Position numbers and translations under genes: made by a program. A DNA stretch of 64,000 nucleotides, taken from positions 78,909 to 142,908 of the forward strand of contig NZ_JBHTMU010000007.1 of the NCBI RefSeq assembly GCF_042679605.1, given 5' to 3'. The notes below the pieces were generated by a model, which saw only the letters and a list, made by a program, of their open reading frames with translations, had not been told where the DNA came from and searched no databases. Shown piece after piece: positions 15,951-23,587 of the stretch. This DNA comes from Litorisediminicola beolgyonensis (GTDB lineage: Bacteria; Pseudomonadota; Alphaproteobacteria; Rhodobacterales; Rhodobacteraceae). The stretch's first letter is position 1, and every line of letters begins with the position of its first letter.

Positions 15951-17138
15951 ATGAAAGAGTTTCGTCAAAGCGTCACCGATCCCGCCTTCGTGCAGGACCC
16001 CTATCCGTTCTACGCCCGGCTCCGCGCCGCGGGCCCCATCGTGCGCTGGCCCGAGGCCGGCGGGCTTGTCGCCACCACGCGCGACGCGGTCGACACGCTC
16101 CTGCGCGACCGACGCTTCGGTCGGGCGAGAGCCGACGGATCGCCGCCGGACTACCCCGAGCACCTCTCCGGCTTTGCCGCGCTGGAGGCGCATTCGCTCC
16201 TGGAACTCGAGCCGCCCCGGCACACGCAGCTGCGCAAGCTCGTGCTGCGCGCCTTCACCTCGCGCCGGGTCGCCGCGCTCGCTCCCGAGATCGAGGCCCT
16301 GGCCGAGACGCTGATCGACGCGCTGCCCGAGGGACCGTTCGATCTTCTTCCGCATTTCGCCGAACGGCTTCCCGCGACGATCATCGCGCGGCTGATCGGA
16401 GCGCCTGACGCGGATGTGCCCGACCTTCTGGCCTGGAGCCACGCGATGGTCGCCGTCTACCGCGCCGCGCGCACGCGCGCCGAGGAAGACGCCGCCGAAG
16501 CCGCCGCGCGCGCCTTCGCCGCCTATCTCGACGACCTGATCGCGGAGCGGCGCGCCACGCCACGCGACGATCTCCTGTCGCATCTTCTGATCGCCGAGGC
16601 CGATGGGCAAAAGCTCAGCCGCGACGAGGTCGTCTCGACCGCGATCCTGTTGCTGAACGCGGGCCACGAGGCCACGGTGCATGCCCTTGGAAACGGGGTG
16701 AAGGCCCTTCTCGAGACCGGACGCATCGTGACCGCCGAGACCGCGGAGGCCACGGTCGAGGAGATCCTGCGCTACGACCCGCCGCTGCATCTCTTCACCC
16801 GGACCGCCTATGAGGACGTGAAGCTCTTCGGCCACGCCTTCGCGCCGGGTGACACGGTCGCGCTCCTTCTCGGATCGGCCTGCCGCGATCCCGATCTCGC
16901 GCCCGATCCCGACCGGTTCGACCCCGAGCGCGCGCCCGCGGCGCACCCGGCCTTCGGCGCGGGTCTGCATTTCTGCCTCGGCGCGCCGCTGGCGCGGCTG
17001 GAGATGCGCCTCGCCCTGCCGCTTCTCTTCTCGCGCCTCCCCGGTCTGCGCCTGACCGAGCCTCCGCGCTACGCAGCCACTTGGCATTTCCACGGGCTCG
17101 AGCGGCTGATGGTCGCCTCCGACACCCACCCGGCTTGA
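15951..17138 (+). CDS. Cytochrome P450
   Basis: 395 residues, soluble bacterial P450. I-helix oxygen-binding motif is LLLNAGHEATVHALGN (AGHEAT, with Glu in place of the usual Asp before Thr), K-helix ExxR is EEILR, and the heme loop is FGAGLHFCLGAPLARLE with the Cys ligand. It would oxygenate a small hydrophobic substrate using electrons from a ferredoxin, but no ferredoxin or reductase gene is adjacent, so redox partners come from elsewhere. ATG 15951 is chosen because family members begin shortly before TDPAFVQDPYPFYARLR; the binding site is weak. It is divergent from the dctB-like kinase and 31 bases upstream of a small secreted protein. Confidence 0.92.
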   Translation: MKEFRQSVTDPAFVQDPYPFYARLRAAGPIVRWPEAGGLVATTRDAVDTLLRDRRFGRARADGSPPDYPEHLSGFAALEAHSLLELEPPRHTQLRKLVLRAFTSRRVAALAPEIEALAETLIDALPEGPFDLLPHFAERLPATIIARLIGAPDADVPDLLAWSHAMVAVYRAARTRAEEDAAEAAARAFAAYLDDLIAERRATPRDDLLSHLLIAEADGQKLSRDEVVSTAILLLNAGHEATVHALGNGVKALLETGRIVTAETAEATVEEILRYDPPLHLFTRTAYEDVKLFGHAFAPGDTVALLLGSACRDPDLAPDPDRFDPERAPAAHPAFGAGLHFCLGAPLARLEMRLALPLLFSRLPGLRLTEPPRYAATWHFHGLERLMVASDTHPA

Positions 17139-17169
17139 CATCGCGCGCAAGGCGCGGCCCCATTCGGCG

Positions 17170-17694
17170 ATGCGCCTTGCCCTGCTCTTCGCCTGTCTCG
17201 CCACCCCGCTTCTCGCCGGATCGGTCACCTACGATCCGTCGCGTTTCATCCTAGAACAGGGCGTGTTCTGCGAAGTGCCGACCACCGGCAGCTTGCCCGC
17301 CCCCGGCACCGCCGCGGGCCAGATCGAGCTCTTCGACGAGGTCCCGGAGTTCCAGTGGCACACCGCGCGCCTTCCGGCCGTGCCCGGTCTCAGCTTCGGC
17401 ATCCGGTCCGAGGCGACCGACGGGCTCAACTATCCAGGCGTTGTCCTCACCCTCACCCACCCGCCCTTTTCCGAGAGCGGCGTGACGCGGCAAAGCTATG
17501 TCACGGCGCTTGGCGGGTTCGGTCTGTCGATCAACGCCTATACATTCGACCTCGAGGAAGAGCTCGTGACCGGCACCTGGGTCTTCACCGCGACCGCGGG
17601 CGACACCGAGCTCTACCGCGCGACCTTCGAGGTGGTGCCGCCCGCGCTCATGCCCGAGATCGCCGCGGCCTGCGGCGGGCTGCCGCTCTCCTGA
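17170..17694 (+). CDS. Secreted hypothetical protein, possibly DUF3859-like
   Basis: 174 residues beginning with a clear signal peptide (MRLALLFACLATPLLAG). The mature part looks beta-rich, with a C-terminal stretch GTWVFTATAGDTELYRATFEVV that resembles the pattern of DUF3859 proteins; that assignment is tentative. Two cysteines (FCEVP near residue 35 and AACGG near the C-terminus) could form a disulfide in the periplasm. It follows the P450 gene closely and may be co-transcribed. Function unknown. Confidence 0.65.
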   Translation: MRLALLFACLATPLLAGSVTYDPSRFILEQGVFCEVPTTGSLPAPGTAAGQIELFDEVPEFQWHTARLPAVPGLSFGIRSEATDGLNYPGVVLTLTHPPFSESGVTRQSYVTALGGFGLSINAYTFDLEEELVTGTWVFTATAGDTELYRATFEVVPPALMPEIAAACGGLPLS

Positions 17695-17807
17695 CGGCAC
17701 GCGCGCCGACGAGCCGCGCTTCGTTACAGCATATGACAGTCCGTTGAAGCCTCTTCCGGCGCCCCACCGGCTTGCCCATCTCTTCTCCCATCAGAGAGGA
17801 GTGACCG

Positions 17808-18275
17808 ATGCCCATCGACAGACGACAGTTCATCTTGCTCGCCGCCGCCGCGCCGATCATCGCCTGGGCCGGGGTGCCGGGCTTCGCCCAGGGCGCCGCG
17901 CCGATCTACGCCGAGAACGGCATCGCGATCGACGGCACCGATCCGATCGCCTATTTCACCGAAGGCCGCCCGGTGCCCGGCAGCGCGGATATCGCGCTCG
18001 AATGGCGCGGCGCGACCTGGCGGTTTGCGAGCGAGGCGAACCGCGACGCCTTCATCGCCAACCCGACCGCCTATGCACCGCAATTCGGCGGCTATTGCGC
18101 CTGGGCCGTCGCCGAGGGCTACACCGCCTCGACCGTGCCCGACGCCTGGCGGATCGTGGACGGAAAGCTCTACCTGAATTACTCGCGCGGCATCCAGAAG
18201 CGCTGGGAAGGCGACGTCCCCGGCAATATCGCGCGCGGCAACGCCAACTGGCCGGAGCTGTCCGGCCGCTCGTGA
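17808..18275 (+). CDS. Periplasmic YHS-domain protein with Tat-type signal
   Basis: 155 residues. The N-terminus DRRQFILLAAAAP resembles a twin-arginine signal, ending near GFAQG. The body carries a YHS-like domain: GTDPIAYFTEGRPVPG, then FASEANRDAFIANPTAYAPQFGGYCAWAVAEG, and a C-terminal LYLNYSRGIQKRWEGDVPGNI. Periplasmic YHS proteins of this type are widespread in proteobacteria; a metal-related role is often supposed but not shown. ATG 17808 follows GAGAGGAGTGACC, a strong binding site. It is convergent with the broken GFA gene, 18 bases away. Confidence 0.82.
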   Translation: MPIDRRQFILLAAAAPIIAWAGVPGFAQGAAPIYAENGIAIDGTDPIAYFTEGRPVPGSADIALEWRGATWRFASEANRDAFIANPTAYAPQFGGYCAWAVAEGYTASTVPDAWRIVDGKLYLNYSRGIQKRWEGDVPGNIARGNANWPELSGRS

Positions 18276-18293
18276 GGCGCGCTGTCCCTTCCC

Positions 18294-18671
18294 TCAGTCC
18301 TCGGGCGCGTCCCGGGCGAAGCTGACCATGCCCGCCATGGGCGGCAGCCAGCTCTCGCGGCGGTCGGTCCAGAGCTCATAGCTCGGCACGAACTGGTTGG
18401 GCGCGTCGAGCGCGCCGAGATGCAACTCGACTTCTCCCCCGCTGCGGCTGAAGACCGAGGAGCCGCAGACCGGGCAGAAATGACGCCCCTCGAAAGACCG
18501 GGTCTATCCCGTGATGTCGACGGCCGCTTCCGGGAAGATCGCGGCCGCGAAAAACGCCGCGCCGTGATGCTTGCGGCAGTCGAGGCAATGGCAGAGACCG
18601 ACGCGCTCCGGCGCTCCTCGCGCCGTGACACGGACCGCTCCGCAAAGACATCCGCCCGTGACCTCGCCCAT
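18294..18671 (-). pseudogene. GFA-family zinc protein with internal amber stop
   Basis: One frame from ATG 18671 (after GGAGGGGACG) to TGA 18294 encodes a 125-residue GFA-family protein but is interrupted by TAG at 18506-18504, codon 56. Before the stop: GGCLCGAVRVTARG and GLCHCLDCRKHHGAAF, with the zinc cysteines. After it: FEGRHFCPVCGSSVFSRSGGE with the second Cys pair, then ELHLGALDAPNQFVPSYELW. All expected zinc ligands are intact, so a single substitution (for example CAG or GAG to TAG) explains the break. It could be a recent pseudogene, a sequence error or a read-through gene. GFA proteins bind zinc; substrates are mostly unknown. 41 bases downstream of the TauE gene. Confidence 0.85.
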
Positions 18672-18712
18672 CGTCCCCTCCTTCGCCACAGCCGTCGGCT
18701 CGGCGCAGCTCC

Positions 18713-19474
18713 TCAGAAAAACGCCCGCCGCAGCAGGTTGAGCCCTGCGATCAGCAGCGTCCAGAGCGTCGCGCGCCGGAACATCGCCTGGTCGATGCGG
18801 TCCTGCAGCCGTCCGCCCAGCCACATGCCCATGACCGCCGAGGGAATCAGCGTGAGCGAGAACCAGGCGCTCTCCGCATTCAGCACGCCCGATCCGATAT
18901 GCGCGACCGCAAGGGCCACCGCGCCCAGCCCATAGATCACGCCCTGGATCCGGGCCTGCTCGGCCTTCTCGGTATGGAGCGCGGTCAGGTAGGCCACGAC
19001 CGGCGGCCCCCAGACCCCGGACAGCCCGCCGAAAAACCCGGCCACCGCGGCGATTGCGATCTCGATCCGCGTATCGGCACCCGGCAGCACCAGCGCGCGA
19101 CCGGCGATCTGGCTCAGCGCGAACAAGACGATCGGCCCGCCGATCAGCGCCAGCATCAGCCAGACCGGCAGGACGGTCACGAGCTGCGCCGACAGAAGCA
19201 ACGCCGCGCATCCGACGACCAGGAAGATCCGGAAGCGCCGGACCGACGACCAGGCCGCCCCCGGGCCTTGCCGCAAGGCCTGCATCCCGTTGGTCACGAG
19301 CGTCGGCAGGATCAACCCGGCCAACGCAAGATCTGGGGCCACGATCGATCCCAACCCCGAGATCATGATCATCGGCATCGCGAAACCGACGACTCCCTTG
19401 ACCACACCCGCCACAAACGCGAGAGCTACACAGAGCGACAGCTCCACCGGCGTGACGAGCGCGAAGAGATCCAT
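18713..19474 (-). CDS. TauE/SafE-family membrane exporter
   Basis: About 253 residues with eight hydrophobic segments and the repeated TauE/SafE motifs: FVAGVVKGVVGFAMPMIM near the N-terminus and AGFFGGLSGVWGPPVVAYL in the second half. The family exports sulfite or organosulfonates across the inner membrane. The substrate here is not indicated by neighbours. ATG 19474 (MDLFALV) is preferred; another ATG five codons upstream (19489) is possible. The broken GFA gene lies just downstream on the same strand. Confidence 0.88.
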   Translation of the reverse strand: MDLFALVTPVELSLCVALAFVAGVVKGVVGFAMPMIMISGLGSIVAPDLALAGLILPTLVTNGMQALRQGPGAAWSSVRRFRIFLVVGCAALLLSAQLVTVLPVWLMLALIGGPIVLFALSQIAGRALVLPGADTRIEIAIAAVAGFFGGLSGVWGPPVVAYLTALHTEKAEQARIQGVIYGLGAVALAVAHIGSGVLNAESAWFSLTLIPSAVMGMWLGGRLQDRIDQAMFRRATLWTLLIAGLNLLRRAFF

Positions 19475-19620
19475 GCGATCTTCTAGCAAGTGCCTCGTTG
19501 AGGGCGAAGCCCCGAATGGGCGCGCAAGAATCGAACAAATGGCCGCAGTAGTGCGTATGTTTGTTGCGCTGCACCTGCGAAGACGCTATGCCGCCAGACG
19601 ACAGATAGAGGATAGATGCC

Positions 19621-21309
19621 ATGGCACATGACGGTCAGGACCTGACGCTTACCGGCAGCGCGCTGCTGCCCGACCTTCTTTCTCTGACCGGGGCCTCGGT
19701 GGCGCCGGCCCAAGCGGTTTTCGACGCGGCGAAAACCGCGCTGCGCGGCATGGTCGAGGTCGATGGCAAGGTGTCGGCCGACAAGCTCGAAGAGCACCAG
19801 ACCGCCGCGCATGGCCTCGCCTGGCTCGCCACGTATGTCGAATCGCTGCGCCAGATGCACCGCTGGGCCGAGCGGCTCTCGGGCGAGGGCAGCTTCGGCG
19901 AGGTCGAGCAGCTCATCCTGCAGATCGCCTTCGGCGAATATCTCCACCACATCGCGGGCGGCATCCCGATGAACCAGGGCGAGATCTTCCGCCTCGCCGA
20001 GATGGGCCTCGGCTGGGACGCGCTCGCGCCGTTCCAGAGCGCCGAGGTGCAGACGCTCATGGCCTCGGGCAACAACACCGCGGCGCGCGCGCGGCTCGTG
20101 GAGCTGATGCAGGAGCGCTCCGCCGAGATCACGGTGGGCAAGACCGGTCTCGAGGACGAGCTCGAGATGATCCGCGAGCAGTTCCGCCGCTATGCCGTCG
20201 ACAAGGTCGAGCCCTTCGCCCATGAATGGCACCTCAAGGACGAGTTGATCCCGATGGAGGTGATCGAGGAGCTCGCCGAGATGGGCGTCTTCGGCCTGAC
20301 CATCCCCGAGGAATATGGCGGCTTCGGCCTGTCGAAAGCCTCGATGTGCGTGGTCTCCGAAGAGCTGTCGCGCGGCTATATCGGCGTCGGCTCGCTCGGC
20401 ACCCGCTCCGAGATCGCCGCCGAGCTGATCCTCGCGGGCGGCACCGAAGAGCAGAAGCAGAAATGGCTTCCCGAACTGGCCTCGGGCGAGAAGCTGCCCA
20501 CCGCGGTCTTCACCGAACCCAACACCGGCTCGGATCTCGGGTCTCTGCGCACCCGCGCCGTGAAGGACGAGAACGGCGACTGGAAGGTCACCGGCAACAA
20601 GACCTGGATCACCCACGCCGCGCGCACCCATGTGATGACGCTTTTGGCCCGGACCAACCCGTCGACGGACAATTACAAGGGCCTGTCGATGTTCCTGGCC
20701 GAGAAGACCCCCGGCACCGACGAGGCCCCCTTCCCGACCGAGGGCATGACCGGCGGCGAGATCGAGGTGCTCGGCTATCGCGGCATGAAGGAATACGAGC
20801 TCGGCTTCGACAATTTCCACGTCAAGGGCGAGAACCTTCTGGGCGGCGAAGAGGGCAAGGGCTTCAAGCAGCTCATGGAAACCTTTGAAAGCGCCCGCAT
20901 CCAGACCGCGGCCCGCGCCATCGGCGTGGCGCAATCGGCGCTCGATGTCGGCATGCGCTATGCCGAGGACCGCAAGCAGTTCGGCAAATCGCTGATCGCC
21001 TTCCCGCGCGTCTCCTCGAAGCTCGCGATGATGGCGGTCGAGATCATGGTGGCGCGCCAGCTCACCTATTTCTCGGCCTGGGAAAAGGACCACGGCCGCC
21101 GCTGCGATCTCGAGGCCGGCATGGCCAAGCTCCTCGGCGCCCGCGTCGCCTGGGCCGCTGCCGACAACGCGCTGCAGATCCACGGCGGCAATGGCTTCGC
21201 GCTGGAATATTCGGTGAGCCGCATCCTCTGCGATGCCCGCATCCTCAACATCTTCGAGGGGGCCGCCGAGATCCAGGCACAGGTGATCGCGCGCCGCCTT
21301 CTCGGCTGA
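19621..21309 (+). CDS. mcd: (2S)-methylsuccinyl-CoA dehydrogenase (ethylmalonyl-CoA pathway)
   Basis: 562 residues. The C-terminal about 390 residues are an acyl-CoA dehydrogenase: FGLTIPEEYGGFGLSKASM, AVFTEPNTGSDLGSLRTRA, GNKTWITHAARTHVMTLLAR, RKQFGKSL, and near the end IHGGNGFALEY and IFEGAAEIQAQVIARRLLG with the catalytic-region Glu. An extra N-terminal domain of about 150 residues precedes it. This long form is characteristic of Mcd, which oxidises methylsuccinyl-CoA to mesaconyl-CoA and passes electrons to ETF. That enzyme is needed when acetyl-CoA is the carbon source without a glyoxylate shunt. ATG 19621 follows AGAGGATAG. phaA, phaB and ETF-QO genes are elsewhere in the window; ccr and ecm are not. 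Confidence 0.85.
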   Translation: MAHDGQDLTLTGSALLPDLLSLTGASVAPAQAVFDAAKTALRGMVEVDGKVSADKLEEHQTAAHGLAWLATYVESLRQMHRWAERLSGEGSFGEVEQLILQIAFGEYLHHIAGGIPMNQGEIFRLAEMGLGWDALAPFQSAEVQTLMASGNNTAARARLVELMQERSAEITVGKTGLEDELEMIREQFRRYAVDKVEPFAHEWHLKDELIPMEVIEELAEMGVFGLTIPEEYGGFGLSKASMCVVSEELSRGYIGVGSLGTRSEIAAELILAGGTEEQKQKWLPELASGEKLPTAVFTEPNTGSDLGSLRTRAVKDENGDWKVTGNKTWITHAARTHVMTLLARTNPSTDNYKGLSMFLAEKTPGTDEAPFPTEGMTGGEIEVLGYRGMKEYELGFDNFHVKGENLLGGEEGKGFKQLMETFESARIQTAARAIGVAQSALDVGMRYAEDRKQFGKSLIAFPRVSSKLAMMAVEIMVARQLTYFSAWEKDHGRRCDLEAGMAKLLGARVAWAAADNALQIHGGNGFALEYSVSRILCDARILNIFEGAAEIQAQVIARRLLG

Positions 21310-21323
21310 CGCCAACGACGTCC

Positions 21324-21346
21324 GCCCGGCGCGACGCGCGCCGGGC
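21324..21346 (+). terminator. Hairpin downstream of mcd
   Basis: A perfect 10-bp stem, GCCCGGCGCG/CGCGCCGGGC with loop ACG, starts 14 bases after the mcd stop, followed by TTGTAT. The U tract is weak, so termination is probable but not strong. Confidence 0.55.
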
Positions 21347-21371
21347 TTGTATCTGGTCGCGCGGTCTCCAC

Positions 21372-21415
21372 ACCGGGACACCGGGACACCGGGACACCGG
21401 GACACCGGGACACCG
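21372..21415. repeat. Tandem repeat of ACCGGGAC, about 5.4 copies
   Basis: The 8-base unit ACCGGGAC is repeated without mismatch five times from 21372, followed by a partial unit (ACCG). It lies in the gap between mcd and the xylulokinase gene. A unit of 8 cannot be tolerated in a coding frame with variable copy number, which fits a non-coding, slippage-prone tract. Confidence 0.9.
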
Positions 21416-21457
21416 CCCCTCTCGACGACGTAGCGCAACCGGACTAGGTTCCGCGCC

Positions 21458-22912
21458 ATGTTTCTCGGCATCGATCTCGGCACCTCGGCTCTCAAGCTTT
21501 GCCTGGCAGACGGCGACCTCCGTGTCGCCGGCTCGGCCAGCGCGCCCCTCACGCTGTCGCATCCGCAACCCGGCTGGTCCGAGCAGCATCCCGACAGCTG
21601 GTCCCAAGCGTTGCGCACGGCGCTGGCGGCGCTGTCCGAAAACGCCGATCTGTCCAAGATCACGGCGATCGGTCTCTCCGGGCAGATGCATGGTGCGGTG
21701 CTTCTCGATGCGGGTCTCAGGCCCATCCGCCGCGCGATCCTCTGGAACGACAGCCGCGCCCATCAGGAGGCCGCCCGTCTCGACCGCGATCCCGATCTCG
21801 CGCGCATCGCGGGCGTGCGTCCCGCACCGGGCTTCACCGCGCCGAAGCTGAGCTGGCTCAAGACCCACGAGCCCGAGGCCTATACCCGGATCGCGCATAT
21901 CCTCCTGCCCAAGGACTGGCTCGCGCTCGGTCTCCACGGCGCACGCGTCACCGATCCCTGCGACGCGGCCGGGACGTGGTGGCTCGATCAGGCCGCGCGC
22001 CAATGGTCCGACACGCTCTGCGCGACCACCGACACCGATCCGGCCTGGCTGCCCGAGATCGTCGAGGGCACCGAGATCGCCGGACGTGTGACCGCGTCCG
22101 CCGCCGCCGAGTTCGGCCTGCCCGAGGGCTGCCCGGTCGCGACGGGCGGCGGCGACGCGGCCGTCGGCGCGGTGGCCCTGGGCGCGACCAAACCCGGCGC
22201 GGGCTTCGTGTCGCTCGGCACCTCCGGTCAGCTCTTCCTGCCCACCGACAGCTACCGTCCGGCTCCCGAGGTCGGGCTTCACAGCTTTGCCCATTGCGTG
22301 CCGGAGACCTGGTTCCAGATGGCGGCGATGCTGAACGGCGCCCGCCCGATGGCCTGGTTCGCCGAAATCGTCGGCGAGAGCGTCCCGACCCTTCTGTCCG
22401 ACGCCGCCGAGGCCGGCACCGACGCGCTGCCGCTCTTCCTGCCCTACCTGACCGGAGAGCGGACGCCGCATAACGACCCCGCGATCCGCGCCAGCTTCTA
22501 CGGGCTGGCCGAGGGCGTCACCCGCGGCCAGCTCATGCGCACGGTGATCGAGGGGATCGCCTACAGCTTCGCCGACGCCGCAGACGCGGTGCGCGCGGCC
22601 ACGCCCCTGCCGGAGACGCTTCTGGCCCTTGGCGGCGGGGCCCGCAGCGATCTCGTCCTGCAGACCATCGCCGATGCCACCGGCCTCACCCTCGCGCGCG
22701 GCGACGGCGCCGAGATCGGCCCGGCCTTCGGCGCCGCCAAGCTCGCCGCCGCCGCAACCGGCGCGCTGTCGCTTCCGGACCTCGCCGAGCAGCCCGAGAT
22801 CACCGCGCGCTTCACGCCGAACCCTGCGACCGCGGCGCGTCACGCCGACCGTCTCGCGGCCAGTCGCGCCCTTTACGAGGCCTTGAAACAGGTTCGCGAC
22901 CTGCCGCGCTGA
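21458..22912 (+). CDS. xylB: Xylulokinase (FGGY family)
   Basis: 484 residues. FGGY kinase features: MFLGIDLGTSALKLCL (phosphate 1), GLSGQMHGAVLLD, AILWNDSRAHQEAARL, PKDWLALGLHGARVTDPCDAAGTWWLD, GGGDAAVGAVALG, FLPYLTGERTPHNDP and ALGGGARSDLVLQTIAD. It phosphorylates D-xylulose to xylulose-5-phosphate, which enters the pentose phosphate pathway. No xylose isomerase, pentitol dehydrogenase or sugar transporter lies next to it, so it may serve a pentitol or xylulose from another locus. The gene is separated from mcd by the 8-bp tandem repeat; a strong bidirectional terminator follows. Confidence 0.92.
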   Translation: MFLGIDLGTSALKLCLADGDLRVAGSASAPLTLSHPQPGWSEQHPDSWSQALRTALAALSENADLSKITAIGLSGQMHGAVLLDAGLRPIRRAILWNDSRAHQEAARLDRDPDLARIAGVRPAPGFTAPKLSWLKTHEPEAYTRIAHILLPKDWLALGLHGARVTDPCDAAGTWWLDQAARQWSDTLCATTDTDPAWLPEIVEGTEIAGRVTASAAAEFGLPEGCPVATGGGDAAVGAVALGATKPGAGFVSLGTSGQLFLPTDSYRPAPEVGLHSFAHCVPETWFQMAAMLNGARPMAWFAEIVGESVPTLLSDAAEAGTDALPLFLPYLTGERTPHNDPAIRASFYGLAEGVTRGQLMRTVIEGIAYSFADAADAVRAATPLPETLLALGGGARSDLVLQTIADATGLTLARGDGAEIGPAFGAAKLAAAATGALSLPDLAEQPEITARFTPNPATAARHADRLAASRALYEALKQVRDLPR

Positions 22913-22934
22913 TCTTCGGCGGCTCTCGCAGATG

Positions 22935-22970
22935 AAAAAGGGGCGCCCCACCGGGAGCGCCCCTTTTCCT
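22935..22970. terminator. Bidirectional terminator between xylB and the diheme cytochrome gene
   Basis: AAAAGGGGCGC (22936-22946) and GCGCCCCTTTT (22957-22967) form a perfect 11-bp stem with a 10-base loop. T runs occur on both strands, so it ends xylB (+) and the molybdenum hydroxylase operon (-). Confidence 0.9.
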
Positions 22971-22987
22971 TCGTCAAGCAAGAGAGC

Positions 22988-23587
22988 TCAGTTCGACGGA
23001 CAGGCCGCGCCGGTGTCGATCCAGGCCTGCACGACCTCGCCGAAGAGCTCCTGCGAGCCCGGAACCGGCGTGCGCCCCTCGCCCGGATGCCAGCCCCAGC
23101 CGACGAGACCGTCTTCGGCCATGTGCTCGTGCAGTGCCGCCATGTCCTTGCCGCCGTTGCGCTCGGGGTCCTTGAGCTGCGCGCAGATCTCCGCGCCCGA
23201 CAACCCGACCCAGCCCATCGAGACCGGGGCCAGCTGCCAGGGCTCGTGCCCGGGGATCGAGCCGTCTCCGGTGGCGAAGGCCACGTTCTCGGTGCCATGG
23301 CAGGTGGTGCAGAACATACCCGGCGCGCCGAAATCGGCCTCGCCCCGGATCACCGGCGGGTTGTGCGGCTCCATCGCGTCGCCCTGCGTCGGGCCGCCAT
23401 TGACCGGGTGGCAGTTCAGACAGCGCGGATGCTCGATCACCTTGAGCATCTCCTCGAAGAGCGCGACCGAGCGCTCCTCTTCGACCTCGATGCTCTCGAA
23501 GCTCTCGGGTCCGTTCAGCTCCGTCGCCATCTCGGCCCATGCGGGGCCTGCGGCGATGAGCGCCGCAATCACTCCAATACCACGCAT
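22988..23587 (-). CDS. Periplasmic diheme cytochrome c associated with IorAB-like oxidoreductase
   Basis: 199 residues from ATG 23587 (a GTG lies one codon upstream). A signal peptide (MRGIGVIAALIAAGPAWA) directs it to the periplasm. Two CxxCH heme-attachment motifs are visible, CLNCH (about residue 57) and CTTCH (about 94). The stop of the large hydroxylase subunit overlaps this start as TGATG, so translation is coupled. The likely role is to accept electrons from the Mo/Fe-S hydroxylase and pass them to the respiratory chain. In databases such genes are sometimes labelled as an isoquinoline oxidoreductase subunit; that name reflects context rather than shown activity. Confidence 0.85.
   Translation of the reverse strand: MRGIGVIAALIAAGPAWAEMATELNGPESFESIEVEEERSVALFEEMLKVIEHPRCLNCHPVNGGPTQGDAMEPHNPPVIRGEADFGAPGMFCTTCHGTENVAFATGDGSIPGHEPWQLAPVSMGWVGLSGAEICAQLKDPERNGGKDMAALHEHMAEDGLVGWGWHPGEGRTPVPGSQELFGEVVQAWIDTGAACPSN

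Noticed and set aside
21372..21415. CRISPR-like array
   Set aside because: The unit is only 8 bases and directly adjacent, with no spacers and no cas genes; it is a simple tandem repeat.
19483..21726. 747-residue minus-strand frame antisense to mcd
   Set aside because: Leu/Ala/His/Arg-rich shadow without motifs; it passes through the 8-base tandem repeat, which only mimics a protein repeat.
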